64,000 bases of DNA from Abditibacterium sp. (GTDB taxonomy: Bacteria > Armatimonadota > Abditibacteriia > Abditibacteriales > Abditibacteriaceae): contig JAUJNG010000012.1 in NCBI GenBank assembly GCA_030448265.1, positions 124,001-188,000 of the forward strand, given 5' to 3'. Each line of letters starts with the position of its first letter. Positions within the stretch are counted from its first letter, which is position 1. Positions 16,947 through 26,414 of the stretch are shown piece by piece. The position numbers and the translations under genes were made by a program. The notes below the pieces were generated by a model. The model saw only the letters and a program-made list of their open reading frames with translations. It was not told the DNA's origin and made no database searches.

Positions 16947-17742
16947 CCCGCGTCAGAGCCTCACCTTCCCCCAATTCCTTCTTCTGCTTAATCGTCACGA
17001 AAAAATCGGGGTCGCGCGCCCGTTCACCTGAACTCGGCGCCACTTTCAGTTCCGAAACTTTCACGCTCTTTCCGAACTCGCAAAAGCGCCGAATCGGGCA
17101 CTCGCCGCACCTCGGCCCGCCGTTGCCCTGCGCGCGGCAAATCACGCGGCCATGCGCGATGAAATTGACGTGCAAATCGAGCTTGCACTCGTCGGGCACG
17201 ATGTCTTTCAACACGCGATGCGCCTCGTCGGGCGAACTTTTGGCGCGAATCCAACCTAATCTCTTACAAACCCGAAAAACGTGGGTGTCAACCGGAAACG
17301 CGGGTTTGCCCAAGAAGAAAACCAGCACACACGCGACGGTTTTCGGCCCCACGCCGTGAAATTTCAGCAGATACGCTTCGCACTCGTCGGCGCTCGCGTT
17401 GTGCATCCAGGAGAGGTCGAAATCACCGCGCTCGTCGTAGATTTCGCGCAAAAGGCGCTGGATGCGCGCCGCTTTCTGGTTGGCGAGGCCGCCGGAGCGA
17501 ATCGCGTCGGCCACGCTCTCAAGCGGCGCTGCGAGGCACAAGTCCCAGCTTGGAAACGCCGCTTTTAAACTCGAAAAAGCGCGGTCGCAGTTCACGTCGT
17601 TGGTCGCCTGGCTCAGGATGATGAGAATCAGGCCGTCGAGCGGATCGCGCGCATGGGGCTGGCGGTCGCCGTATTTCTTGATGAGAATCGCGTTGACGCG
17701 GCGCACGGTTCGCGCCGAAATGGGGGTCGGTTTTTCGGGCAT
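16906..17742 (-). CDS. Endonuclease III-like [4Fe-4S] DNA glycosylase
   Basis: The 278-aa protein belongs to the HhH-GPD glycosylase superfamily. LLKFHGVGPKTVACVL is the helix-hairpin-helix with the catalytic lysine. FPVDTHVFRVCKRLGW contains the catalytic aspartate. A C-x9-C-x2-C-x5-C cluster (CRAQGNGGPRCGECPIRRFC) should hold the iron-sulfur centre; the first spacing is longer than the classical six. It should excise oxidised pyrimidines in base excision repair. The ATG at 17742 is chosen over the adjacent TTG. The final Pro-rich residues are encoded by a palindrome arm, so the tail was probably acquired or replaced by the repeat. Confidence 0.88.
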   Translation of the reverse strand: MPEKPTPISARTVRRVNAILIKKYGDRQPHARDPLDGLILIILSQATNDVNCDRAFSSLKAAFPSWDLCLAAPLESVADAIRSGGLANQKAARIQRLLREIYDERGDFDLSWMHNASADECEAYLLKFHGVGPKTVACVLVFFLGKPAFPVDTHVFRVCKRLGWIRAKSSPDEAHRVLKDIVPDECKLDLHVNFIAHGRVICRAQGNGGPRCGECPIRRFCEFGKSVKVSELKVAPSSGERARDPDFFVTIKQKKELGEGEALTREPPPPSPRGHPTS

Positions 17743-17809
17743 CAAGGCGAAGTTTTACACGCGCCGAAAAAAATGAGGAGCAGCAACGCCATCTTCTCGC
17801 GGTTGCGAT

Positions 17810-18490
17810 ATGATTGTTTTGAGTCCGCTTTTCACCTCGATGGAACTGCTCCAAGCCCCTCAAAATCTGCCCTTTAGCATCGCCGTTGGCCTTGTCGTGG
17901 TTTTGGCGCTTCTGCAAGTCCTCGCGCTGCTCTTGGGCGGGCCGATTGGCGTGGGCGGCGCCGATGTCGATGCCGATTTCGACCTCGATACCGATGTCGA
18001 AATCGCGCCCTGGACGGCGGCGCTCGACTGGCTCGGCGTCGGGAAACTGCCGCTTTCGATTTTGCTGTCGCTGTGGGCGGGAAGCTTCGGTTTCGCCGGC
18101 CTCACGCTCCAGGCGATTGTCAAATCGAGCAGTGGCGCGTTTTTGCCCTCCCTCCTGGCATCGGGGGTGGCGCTGGGGCTTTCTTTTCCACTTCTCAAAG
18201 TGGGCGGAACGATTCTGCGTCCCATCCTGCCGCGCGACGAAACCGAAGCCGTCGCGGTCGAATCGCTGGTCGGCAGCGAAGGTGAAATCGTGGTTGGGGT
18301 CGCGCGTCGCGGCCATCCCACTCAGGCGCGCGTGCGCGACGGGTGGGGCACGATCCATTATGTCCTGGTCGAGCCGGAAAACGATGACGAATCGTTTGCG
18401 GCGGGGTCAAAAGTGCTGCTCCTCAAGCGCCACGACCCGATCTTTCGCGTTATCGCCGGAGCCAACGCGCAACTGCATTTAGAGGATTGA
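17810..18490 (+). CDS. YqiJ-like membrane protein (flotillin partner)
   Basis: The 226-aa protein has two or three membrane segments (SIAVGLVVVLALLQVLALLLGG, LPLSILLSLWAGSFGFAGLTLQ, FLPSLLASGVALGLSFPLL) and a C-terminal soluble domain with an OB-like strand pattern (ESLVGSEGEIVVGVARRGHPTQARV then VLLLKRHDPIFRVI). This is the layout of YqiJ, which is typically encoded next to the flotillin YqiK, as here. An acidic DVDADFDLDTDVE loop follows the first segment. It probably works with the flotillin in membrane organisation. A palindrome separates the two genes. Confidence 0.8.
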   Translation: MIVLSPLFTSMELLQAPQNLPFSIAVGLVVVLALLQVLALLLGGPIGVGGADVDADFDLDTDVEIAPWTAALDWLGVGKLPLSILLSLWAGSFGFAGLTLQAIVKSSSGAFLPSLLASGVALGLSFPLLKVGGTILRPILPRDETEAVAVESLVGSEGEIVVGVARRGHPTQARVRDGWGTIHYVLVEPENDDESFAAGSKVLLLKRHDPIFRVIAGANAQLHLED

Positions 18491-18492
18491 AA

Positions 18493-18612
18493 AAATAGGA
18501 CGCTAACTTCGTTCGCTACCTACGAACGCTACCGCTTCGCGGACACAACTTTCCTTTGAAAGTAGCGAAAAAGTAGCGTCCAAAGGTAGCGAACGAAGTT
18601 AGCGTCCTATTT
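18493..18612. repeat. Perfect 28-bp inverted repeat (gtagcg/ttagcgtcc family)
   Basis: Arms 18493-18520 and 18585-18612 are exactly complementary (start aaataggacgctaacttcg). The loop holds further copies of gtagcg words. Nearly the same arms occur at 47141-47265, about 28.6 kb away. The right arm ends just before the ribosome binding site of the flotillin gene. Confidence 0.92.
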
Positions 18613-18629
18613 CTGGAAGGAGAAAAACC

Positions 18630-20321
18630 ATGTTTGAAGGCTTGTCATACGTATTTCTGGGGGTCACCGCCATCGCGGTCGTCGGCATCCTCGCGTTCAT
18701 TTCGCGGCTCTATCGCCGCTCGACAAGTGAACTCTCGTTCGTGCGAACTGGACAGGGCGGGCGCAAAGTCGTGATGAACAGAGGCGCGCTCGTCGTCCCG
18801 ATTTTTCACGACCTCATCTGGGTCAACATGAACACGCTGCGTTTGGAAGTGACGCGCTCCAAGGAAGAAGCGCTCATCACCAAAGACCGTCTGCGCGTCG
18901 ATGTGCGCGCCGAATTTTATGTTCGCGTCGCGCCCAACGACGACGCCATTTCCAATGCCGCCTCGACGCTGGGCCAGAAAACGCTCAAACCGCTCGAACT
19001 CAAAGATCTGGTCGAAGGCAAATTCGTCGATGCGCTGCGCTCGGTGGCGGCGGAAATGACGATGGAAGAATTGCACGAACAGCGCAGCGATTTCGTGCAG
19101 CGCGTGCAAACCGCCGTCACCGGCGATCTGGTGAAAAACGGCCTCGAACTGGAAACCGTGTCTTTGACCAGCCTCGACCAGACTTCGCGCGATTTTTTCA
19201 ATCCCAACAACGCTTTCGACGCACAGGGTTTGACGAAATTGACTGAAGAAATCGAGACGCGCCGTCAGCAGCGCAACGCCATCGAACAGGACACGCAAGT
19301 CCAAATCGCGCGCAAAAACCTCGACGCGCAGCAGCACCAACTGCAAATTCAGCGCGAAGTGCAATACGCGCAGCTCGAACAGGAGCGCGAAGTTTCGATT
19401 CGCACGAGTGAACAGGCGACCGAAATCGCCCTCCAGCGCGCCGCCAAAGAGCGCGAGCAAAAAGAAGGCGAAATCGCCGCGAAACTGGTGGTTGACGCCG
19501 CCAACATCGACTCGCAGCGCGCGGTTCAGGAGAGAAACATCGAGGCGCAGCGCATTTTGAAAGAGCGCGACATCGCGCGCGGCAAAGCCATCGAACTCGC
19601 CGAGCAGGACAAAGCCATCGCCATCGCCGAGCGCTCCAAAGCGCAGTCCGAGGCGCAGGCGCAGGCCGACATCGCGCGCGCTCTGGCCGCCCGCGCCGAA
19701 GAACAAGTCGCGACGGCGCGCGCCACCGAAATCGCCGAGCGCCAGAAGCAAATCGACCTCGTGGAAGCGCAAAAAGAAGCGCAGCGCCAGGCGATTGGCA
19801 TCACGGTCGCGGCGGAGGCCGAGAAACAGGCGGCGGAGGATCGCGCCGAAGCGCTCAAAATCGGCGCGATGGGCGAAGCCGAAGCCGAAAAACTGCGCGT
19901 TCAAGCCGCCGCCGCGCGCTATGCGGTCGATGCGGAAGGCCAGCGCGCCGTCAACGAGGCGGCCAATATGATGTCGCCCGCCAACATCGAAATGCAAATC
20001 AAAATGGCCTTGATGAAAGCCATGCCCGACATCATTCGCGAGTCGGTCAAGCCGATGGAAAACATCGACGGCATCAAGATTTTGCAGGTCAACGGTCTGG
20101 GCGGCGACGGCGCGAGCGGCAACGGCAACGGCGGAAGTGGGAACCTGGCCGAAGAAGTGGTCTCCAACGCGCTGCGCTACCGCGCTCAGGCGCCGATTCT
20201 GGATTCGCTGCTGGCGGAAATCGGACTGAGCGGTGGCGATTTGAACGCTCTTACCCAGGGCGCGGCATTGCCGAAATCGAGTCCCCAGAGCAATGGTCAG
20301 GGTTCGGCTTCGCAGAGCTGA
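18630..20321 (+). CDS. yqiK: Flotillin family protein YqiK
   Basis: The 563-aa protein has one N-terminal membrane anchor (YVFLGVTAIAVVGILAFISRLY). An SPFH/band 7 domain follows (about residues 40-210, with LVVPIFHDLIWVNMNTLRLEV and DRLRVDVRAEFYVRV). A long Ala/Glu/Gln-rich coiled coil covers about residues 210-430, and the C-terminus is conserved-looking (MPDIIRESVKPMENIDGIKILQVNGLGG). Flotillins form oligomeric membrane scaffolds. GGAGA precedes the ATG, and the YqiJ-like partner is directly upstream. Transcription should stop at the hairpin at 20333-20367. Confidence 0.93.
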   Translation: MFEGLSYVFLGVTAIAVVGILAFISRLYRRSTSELSFVRTGQGGRKVVMNRGALVVPIFHDLIWVNMNTLRLEVTRSKEEALITKDRLRVDVRAEFYVRVAPNDDAISNAASTLGQKTLKPLELKDLVEGKFVDALRSVAAEMTMEELHEQRSDFVQRVQTAVTGDLVKNGLELETVSLTSLDQTSRDFFNPNNAFDAQGLTKLTEEIETRRQQRNAIEQDTQVQIARKNLDAQQHQLQIQREVQYAQLEQEREVSIRTSEQATEIALQRAAKEREQKEGEIAAKLVVDAANIDSQRAVQERNIEAQRILKERDIARGKAIELAEQDKAIAIAERSKAQSEAQAQADIARALAARAEEQVATARATEIAERQKQIDLVEAQKEAQRQAIGITVAAEAEKQAAEDRAEALKIGAMGEAEAEKLRVQAAAARYAVDAEGQRAVNEAANMMSPANIEMQIKMALMKAMPDIIRESVKPMENIDGIKILQVNGLGGDGASGNGNGGSGNLAEEVVSNALRYRAQAPILDSLLAEIGLSGGDLNALTQGAALPKSSPQSNGQGSASQS

Positions 20322-20332
20322 ATTGCGGTTGA

Positions 20333-20367
20333 AAAAAGCGCGGCGCTCAGGGAGCGCCGCGCTTTTT
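20333..20367 (+). terminator. Intrinsic terminator after yqiK
   Basis: A 15-bp perfect stem, aaaaagcgcggcgct (20333-20347) with its complement (20353-20367), has a 5-nt loop and ends in TTTTT. It is placed 12 nt after the flotillin stop. Confidence 0.9.
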
Positions 20368-20396
20368 GGCGACTGGGCTGTGAGCCGTCTTTTCTA

Positions 20397-20883
20397 AAGC
20401 GAATCCCAGTGGAAGTGCGTCAAAGTGCGGGCGATGAAGCGCTCATTGGATTTGCGGGAGCAGGCGTTGATTGCTTTGGCCGGTGGAATGAAGCGGTCGC
20501 AGGTGTGCCAGGTGTTTGGCATCCACCGCACCACGCTGCGGCGCTGGCAGGTGCGACAGGAGCAGGTGCTGCTTCCAACCCTTGTGCCAGAGCAGATCGT
20601 GGTGTTGGATAACTTGATCCCACACAAGAGTCTCACGGCGCAGAAGATGGTGGAACAGGCGGGCTGCCGATGGCTGTTTTTGCCGCCTTACTCGCTCGAC
20701 TTCAACCCCATCAAGATGCTGTGGAGCAAGTTCAAGAGCGACCTGAGACGAGAAGCCCTACGCCCGCAAGAACATCTCGACTCTCTGTTGTGGCCTCTGT
20801 TAAGCCCAGCCACTCCCTCACACGCTCACAACTCGTTCAACCACGCTATTTACTACTTGATGCAGCCCCTGTGAGATACGCTT
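20397..20883 (+). mobile_element. Internally deleted IS630-type element
   Basis: A TA dinucleotide lies on each side (20395-20396 and 20884-20885). The ends aagcgaatc and gatacgctt are inverted repeats with one mismatch. This fits IS630/Tc1-type insertion, which duplicates TA. At 487 bp it is about half the length of a full element. The encoded protein is defective (see 20434-20874), so this is a non-autonomous relic. Confidence 0.78.
20434..20874 (+). pseudogene. IS630-family transposase with internal deletion
   Basis: The N-terminus (MKRSLDLREQALIALAGGMK and GIHRTTLRRW) is the helix-turn-helix of an IS630 transposase. It is joined directly, in frame, to the C-terminal catalytic half: VVLDNLIPHKS carries the second aspartate, and PYSLDFNPIKMLWSKFK is the usual DFNPIE-x-W-SK motif with the catalytic glutamate changed to lysine. 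The first catalytic aspartate region is missing. A GTG nine bases upstream is an alternative start. The protein cannot catalyse transposition but might still bind the ends of relatives. Confidence 0.85.
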
Positions 20884-20902
20884 TAGTCGCTTTGGAAGCC
20901 AT

Positions 20903-23203
20903 TCACGGATAAAGCAGAAACGGCGCGCGCCGTTTTCTCCACTCCGCCACGTCGGTTTGCCACGACGCGATGATGGTCTGCGGTGCTGCGCCGCGCTCCA
21001 ACATCGAAATGATGGCCTCGTTGCCGATTCTGTCGGCAGAGCGCATCAGCACTTCGCGCGGCAGGTGGTCGCCGTGGCGGCGCCGAATCGCGTCGAGCAG
21101 ATGAATTCCCATCTCCGAGGGCCGCGAGGTGGCGCGATCCCACAGGAAAATTTGCACGCCGCCGCAGTCGAGGCCGCTGTAAATGCTGGACGAGGGCTTG
21201 AAGCGAGTCGGCACGAACGTCACGCCAGGCAGACGGCGCGCGTTGAGGTCGGCGGCGATGGCGGCCCCGTCCAGCCAGGGCGCGCCGATAATTTCGAACG
21301 GCGTGTCCGTCCCGCGCCCGACGGAAAGCGGTAGAGTTTCGAGAAAGCCCACGCCCGCATAAAGCCACGCCTGCCGCACACTGCGCATATTGGGCGACGG
21401 ATTGATCCAGGGCAGACCGGTCGCATCGAAAAGCAGGTCACGCTTCCAGCCGCCGAGCCGCACCACTTCGACTTCGGCGCCGATTTTCCGTTCGGCGTTG
21501 AAGAGCCGCGCCAGTTCGCCCGTCGTTAGGCCGTGCGTGATGGGCATGGTGTGATAACCGGCGAACGATTCCAATTTCGCGTCTAAAATCGGCCCTTCGA
21601 CGAGATTTCCGCCCAGAGGATTGGGCCGATCCAGCACCACGACGCGAATGTTATGGCGTTTGCCTTCTTCGAGAAGGTAGCCCAGCGTCGAGATATAGGT
21701 GTAATAGCGCGCGCCGATGTCCTGGATGTCGAAAACGAGGGTGTCGATGCCCGCGAGCATGGCGGGCGTGGGGCGATAGCGCTGCGCTTTGGGCAGGCGG
21801 TAATCGTAGAGCGAAAAGATTTTGAGGCCGGTTTTGGGGTCTTTGGAATCGGAAACAATGGCGTCCACTTCGCCGCGAATGCCGTGTTCGGGACTGAAAA
21901 GCGCCACGATGTTGATTCTGGGGTTGGCGGCCAACAAATCGACCAGATGACGGCCCTGGCGGTCAATCGCGGTGTGATTGCACACCACGCCAATTTTTCG
22001 GCCTTCCAGACGCTTGAAATTCTCGTTGACAAGCACATCTAATCCGGTTTGAACCGTCACAGGTGCAGTCAGACTCGCGGCGACGGCGTTGGAAACGGCG
22101 CGGCGCAGTGCCACGACGCTCCCCGACGGCTGGGCGTGAACCGCATTGGTCAGCAAAATGATGAAGGTTTTCGAGGCCGGATCAATCCACATCGAAGTGC
22201 CGGTAAAACCGGTGTGGCCAAACGAAAGGGCCGAAAGCGCGCCGCGAATCGAGTAGGGCGAAGCCATGTCCCATCCCAGCGTCCGCTCGCCCCGCAGGGC
22301 AGGGGACTGTGGGGCGAGCCACGTCCGCACGTTTTCGGACTTCAGCAGACGGCGCCCATCGAGTTCGCCGCCGCCCAAAATCATGCGGCCAAAGCGCGCC
22401 AGATCGTCCGCCGTCGAAAACAGGCCCGCGTTTCCGGCGACACCGCCCAGCGCCCGCGCCGTCGGGTCGTGGACCAGAGCGCGATTTTCCGGCGTGTCGT
22501 CCCGCGAAGTCGTCGCCGCCACGCGCGCCAGAATTTGGGGTTCGAGCGGCGCCCCGACGCGACGAAAAAAGGTGTCTTTCATCCCGAGCGGCTCGAAAAT
22601 GCGCTCGCGGCAAAACTGGTCGAGCGGCTGCCCCGCAACCGCTTCCACGACGGCACCGAGGGTTAAAAAGGAGAAATCGGAATAGAGAAAACTCTCGCCA
22701 GGAGGCGATTTGAGCGTCGTGGCGGCGATTTCCGCGACAATTTGCGGGGTCGTCCGCGTTTTTCCAGCGTAAGCGCCGCCCGCCGCCAAACCCGATGTGT
22801 GAGTCAGCAGATGGCGAATGGTGATGCCGGCTTTATCGGGTTGGCCAAAAGGCGTGAGGTAGCGCGAAACCGGCGCGTCAAGTTCGATTTTGCCGCTTTC
22901 GACCAGCATCATGATCGCGGTCGAAGTCGCCACCGGTTTGGTCAGTGAAGCCAGATCGAAGATGCTGTTCGCGCTCAGAGCGCGCGGCTGGGGCCGCAGC
23001 GCCGCACGGCCATACGCCTCGCGCACCGCGACGCGCCCCTGGTGTTCGATGAGCAAAACCGCGCCTGGCACCTCGCCGCTTTCGACTTTGGCGCGCACCA
23101 GAGCGGCGGCGGGGCCGAAATCGGGTAGATCGGCCCAGGCGAGAGAATTGGGGGCGCAAAGAACGAGAAAAAGCCAGAAAACGCTCAAGAGATTGCGAAA
23201 CAT
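20903..23203 (-). CDS. Serine hydrolase (AmiE/YbbE-like) fused to NamZ (DUF1343) exo-muramidase
   Basis: The 766-aa secreted protein joins two domains. After a signal peptide (FRNLLSVFWLFLVLCAPNSLAWA), residues about 25-375 are a class C beta-lactamase-type serine hydrolase with SLTK (SxxK), YSD and GHTG (KTG-like) motifs. Residues about 385-766 are DUF1343/NamZ: VCNHTAIDRQGRH, LFSPEHGIRGEVDA, FDIQDIGARYYTYISTL and DRPNPLGG. In Bacillus subtilis the exo-N-acetylmuramidase NamZ and the amidase AmiE are separate neighbouring genes with NagZ. Here one polypeptide could both strip peptides and release MurNAc from cell-wall fragments. The ATG at 23203 is chosen for the signal peptide. NagA is encoded about 8 kb away. 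Confidence 0.88.
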   Translation of the reverse strand: MFRNLLSVFWLFLVLCAPNSLAWADLPDFGPAAALVRAKVESGEVPGAVLLIEHQGRVAVREAYGRAALRPQPRALSANSIFDLASLTKPVATSTAIMMLVESGKIELDAPVSRYLTPFGQPDKAGITIRHLLTHTSGLAAGGAYAGKTRTTPQIVAEIAATTLKSPPGESFLYSDFSFLTLGAVVEAVAGQPLDQFCRERIFEPLGMKDTFFRRVGAPLEPQILARVAATTSRDDTPENRALVHDPTARALGGVAGNAGLFSTADDLARFGRMILGGGELDGRRLLKSENVRTWLAPQSPALRGERTLGWDMASPYSIRGALSALSFGHTGFTGTSMWIDPASKTFIILLTNAVHAQPSGSVVALRRAVSNAVAASLTAPVTVQTGLDVLVNENFKRLEGRKIGVVCNHTAIDRQGRHLVDLLAANPRINIVALFSPEHGIRGEVDAIVSDSKDPKTGLKIFSLYDYRLPKAQRYRPTPAMLAGIDTLVFDIQDIGARYYTYISTLGYLLEEGKRHNIRVVVLDRPNPLGGNLVEGPILDAKLESFAGYHTMPITHGLTTGELARLFNAERKIGAEVEVVRLGGWKRDLLFDATGLPWINPSPNMRSVRQAWLYAGVGFLETLPLSVGRGTDTPFEIIGAPWLDGAAIAADLNARRLPGVTFVPTRFKPSSSIYSGLDCGGVQIFLWDRATSRPSEMGIHLLDAIRRRHGDHLPREVLMRSADRIGNEAIISMLERGAAPQTIIASWQTDVAEWRKRRAPFLLYP

Positions 23204-23366
23204 AAGAGATGAATAAAAACCAGAAAATGGTTCGGAAAACACCGTTCGGGAAAGCGGGTGCCGTGCGAAACTTACTCCGCGCGCGGCGCGGCGCTCAATT
23301 GAAATGAGACTCAACTACTCAATCCGAAACTGTTCTCAGTTTATAACTCGCACCCCAGACCAGAAG

Positions 23367-26300
23367 ATGCACATGCCTCGTTTTTTGCCCCTCCTCATCG
23401 CAGCAACCCTGCTTTTGACTTGCACCGCGAAGGCGCAAAGCCCACAAATTGCGATTTCGCGCTCGGCTTCGGGTCTCGAAACTCTCGCCGCGCGCGAAGT
23501 GAGCCGTTATCTCTACCTGCGGACTGGCGTTATGCCCAAAATCGCGCAGACGGATGGCCCGACGCGCGGCCCTGCCATCGTCATCGCGCGCAAGGATCGG
23601 GATTTAACGCGCGCGGCCTCGGTGGGCGCTGTGGGCTTCCAGATCGCCGCTTTGCAGCCGCAACATTACCTGTTGAAAACGCTGCAAGGCCAGGACGGGC
23701 GCACAACTCACTTCATCATCGGCGGGGACGACGCGGGAGTGCTTTACGGGGCTTATCGCTTCGCCGAGAAACTGGGAGTGCGCTTTTATCTGCACGGCGA
23801 TGTCGTGCCCGATGAACGGATTTCTACCTCGCTTCCGGCAATAAATGAAGACGGCGCGCCGCATTTCGCCATTCGCGGCATCCAGCCCTTCCACGACTTC
23901 CCCGAAGGGCCGGACTGGTGGAATCGCGACGATTATCTCGCCATCATCTCGCAGCTGCCCAAACTGCGGATGAATTTCATCGGTTTGCACGCTTACCCCG
24001 AAGGCAGCGCCGGCCCCGAACCGGCGGTGTGGATCGGTCAGCGCGGCGATTTCGACGCCAAGGGCCGCGTGTCGTTCTCCTATCCGAGCCGCTGGGCCAA
24101 CACCGCGATTCCCGTTCGCTGGGGTTACGCGGGCATGAAAACCAGCGAATATAGCGGCGGCGCTGCCGCGCTTTTCGAGGCCGACGATTTCGGCCCCGAC
24201 GTGATGAAGGGCATGGGTTCGGCGCCCACAACGCCCGCCCAACAAAACCGGTTATTCAACAACGTCGGCGAGCTGCTGGGCGATGCTTTTTCCCACGCCC
24301 GCAGCCTGGGCGTCAAAACCGCGATTGGCACCGAAACCCCGCTCACCATTCCCAAAACGCTCCAGGAACGGCTGGCGAAGGCGGGCAAAGACCCGCGCGA
24401 TCCGGCGGTGGTGCGCGACATTTATCGCGGCATTTTCGAGCGCATCGCGCGCACCTATCCCATCGACTATTACTGGCTGTGGACACCCGAAAACTGGATC
24501 TGGGGCGGCAACAAACCAGGCCAGTTCGAAGCCACAACGCGCGACCTTGGGCTCGCTCTGGAAGCCTTGAAGCTGAGCGGCGACCCTTTCACCCTCGCCA
24601 CGAGCGGCTGGGTGCTGGGGCCGCAGGGAGATCGGGCCGCGCTCGACCGTTTTTTGCCCCCCAGTTCGCCCATCAGCAGCATCAACCAGTTTCATAGCCA
24701 TGCCGCGATTGATCCGGCGTTCGCCAACATCGTGGGGCGGCCCAAATGGGCGATTCCCTGGCTCGAAAACGACGCCAGCATGACTTCGCCGCAGCCCTGG
24801 GTGGGTCGCCTACGCTACGACGCCGCCGACGCGCGCCGCCTGGGCGCGACCGGACTTATCGGAGTGCACTGGCGCACCCACGCCATTGCGCCCAACGTCG
24901 CGGCCCTCGCCGCCGCCGCGTGGGATCAATCTTACGTCCCGTCCAGCTTCGACACCACGCCGCTCCCTCCGCGCACCATTCCCATCATCGGCGCGGTGGG
25001 CGGCGAGGACATTCTGGGCACCACTCCCGTCGAAGGCACCACGATTGACCCAATTTACCAGTCGGTGCGCTACAAAATGGCGGCATACAACCTCGAAATT
25101 CCCAACGGCACCTATCGCGTCATCCTACAGTTCAACGAAGCCACTTATGGCGAAGCGGGAAAACGGGTGTTCGATGTCAAAATCCAGGGCAAAACCGCTC
25201 TGGAAAGCCTCGATATTTTCGCGCGGGCGGGCCAAAACACCGCTCTCGACATCCCGATTTCCGAGGTTCGCGTTTCCAATGGCCTGATGAGGATCGAGTT
25301 CGTGCCCAAAGTCGAATTTCCCCTCATTTCGGCCCTCGTCATCGAAGGCACGACCGAGTCGGGAGCGCCTTTGACGCGCAAAATCAACAGCGCGGGCGGC
25401 GCCTACGCTGGTTACGAGCCCGAACGAGTGCGCGAAGCACCGCTCGCCCAGCGCAGCCGCACCCTGCCCAGTGCCGATTTCTATTTCGATTTCGCGCGCG
25501 CCAACTTCGGCGACGGTGTAGCGAAAGAAGCGGGAGCCATTTTAACTCGCATGGACGGCACCGCGATGCCGTCGCCGTCGGACTGGATTCGGGGGCCAGG
25601 CGGCGTCGTTATCGAGAAATTGCCCTGGGAAGAGGTCAAATCCCGCTACGCTTTTGTGGAAGAGTGGGCCGCGCTGCGCCCCAGAGTGCGCGGCGAGGGC
25701 AACCGAGCGCGTTTCGAGGCGTGGCTGGCGACTTTTCGCGCGGCGGCGGCGATGGCGCAGGTCGGAAGCTGTCGCGGCCAGCTTGACGCGGCGATGAACG
25801 CCCTCAAAACGGCGCAGGGGGACGCGAAACGGCAGGAACTGGCGGCTTTGGCCCTCGCGCTGCGTTTGGAACTGGCGCAGAAGTGGGCGGCGATGATGTC
25901 GCGGCACGTCGCGGCGGCGCAATCGAGTGGCGAAATGGGCACTTTAGCGAATCTGGAACAGCATTCGCGCCGTTGGAATAAGTTCGTCAATTTCTACGAT
26001 GACGCTTTGACTCAGGCGCTGGGACGTCCGCTTGCGGCGGCGGAGCCTTCGCAGCGTTACGGGGGCGAGGCCCGCATCATCGTGCCGACCGCGCGCTCTC
26101 TCGTCGCGCGGGGCGAAAGCCTGACCCTGAAAGTGATTCTGCTTTCGCCTCACAACGGTGAACGACCCACCGCCTCGCTGTTCTGGCGCCCGTTGCAGCA
26201 GGGGACAAAACAAGGCCGCTTTCGCCGCATTTCGCTCACTCATGTCGCACGGGGCGTTTACCGCGTGATGCTGCCGCCGCAAAAAGCGGGCGGTGCTTTC

Positions 26301-26414
26301 GAATACTTTATTCAGGCCGATTTGGCGGGCCGCGAGATGGTTTATCCCGCTACGGCGCCCGCTTTGAACCAGAGCGTCGTGGTGTGGGATCAGGCCGAGG
26401 CATCGAAAACTTGA
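23367..26414 (+). CDS. Large secreted glycosidase-like protein with malectin domain
   Basis: The 1015-aa protein begins with a signal peptide (PRFLPLLIAATLLLTCTAKAQ). The N-terminal part (ISRSASGLETLAAREVSRYLYLRTG, then GGDDAGVLYGAYRFAEKLGVRFYLHGD) is the alpha/beta domain that precedes catalytic barrels in alpha-glucuronidases and GH20-like enzymes. A barrel follows (LPKLRMNFIGLHAYPEGS, YYWLWTPENWIWGG, GLIGVHWRTHAI). A malectin-like domain follows (YKMAAYNLEIPNGTYRVILQFNEATYGEAGKRVFDV), then a helical region and a final beta-sandwich (RSLVARGESLTLKV). Glucuronidase-type activity is a guess from architecture. It is divergent from the NamZ fusion gene, sharing a 163-bp control region. Confidence 0.75.
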   Translation: MHMPRFLPLLIAATLLLTCTAKAQSPQIAISRSASGLETLAAREVSRYLYLRTGVMPKIAQTDGPTRGPAIVIARKDRDLTRAASVGAVGFQIAALQPQHYLLKTLQGQDGRTTHFIIGGDDAGVLYGAYRFAEKLGVRFYLHGDVVPDERISTSLPAINEDGAPHFAIRGIQPFHDFPEGPDWWNRDDYLAIISQLPKLRMNFIGLHAYPEGSAGPEPAVWIGQRGDFDAKGRVSFSYPSRWANTAIPVRWGYAGMKTSEYSGGAAALFEADDFGPDVMKGMGSAPTTPAQQNRLFNNVGELLGDAFSHARSLGVKTAIGTETPLTIPKTLQERLAKAGKDPRDPAVVRDIYRGIFERIARTYPIDYYWLWTPENWIWGGNKPGQFEATTRDLGLALEALKLSGDPFTLATSGWVLGPQGDRAALDRFLPPSSPISSINQFHSHAAIDPAFANIVGRPKWAIPWLENDASMTSPQPWVGRLRYDAADARRLGATGLIGVHWRTHAIAPNVAALAAAAWDQSYVPSSFDTTPLPPRTIPIIGAVGGEDILGTTPVEGTTIDPIYQSVRYKMAAYNLEIPNGTYRVILQFNEATYGEAGKRVFDVKIQGKTALESLDIFARAGQNTALDIPISEVRVSNGLMRIEFVPKVEFPLISALVIEGTTESGAPLTRKINSAGGAYAGYEPERVREAPLAQRSRTLPSADFYFDFARANFGDGVAKEAGAILTRMDGTAMPSPSDWIRGPGGVVIEKLPWEEVKSRYAFVEEWAALRPRVRGEGNRARFEAWLATFRAAAAMAQVGSCRGQLDAAMNALKTAQGDAKRQELAALALALRLELAQKWAAMMSRHVAAAQSSGEMGTLANLEQHSRRWNKFVNFYDDALTQALGRPLAAAEPSQRYGGEARIIVPTARSLVARGESLTLKVILLSPHNGERPTASLFWRPLQQGTKQGRFRRISLTHVARGVYRVMLPPQKAGGAFEYFIQADLAGREMVYPATAPALNQSVVVWDQAEASKT

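Noticed and set aside
18645-19997. 450-aa open frame opposite the flotillin gene
   Set aside because: It is a shadow of the Glu/Gln/Ala-rich coiled coil on the plus strand; the flotillin is unmistakable.
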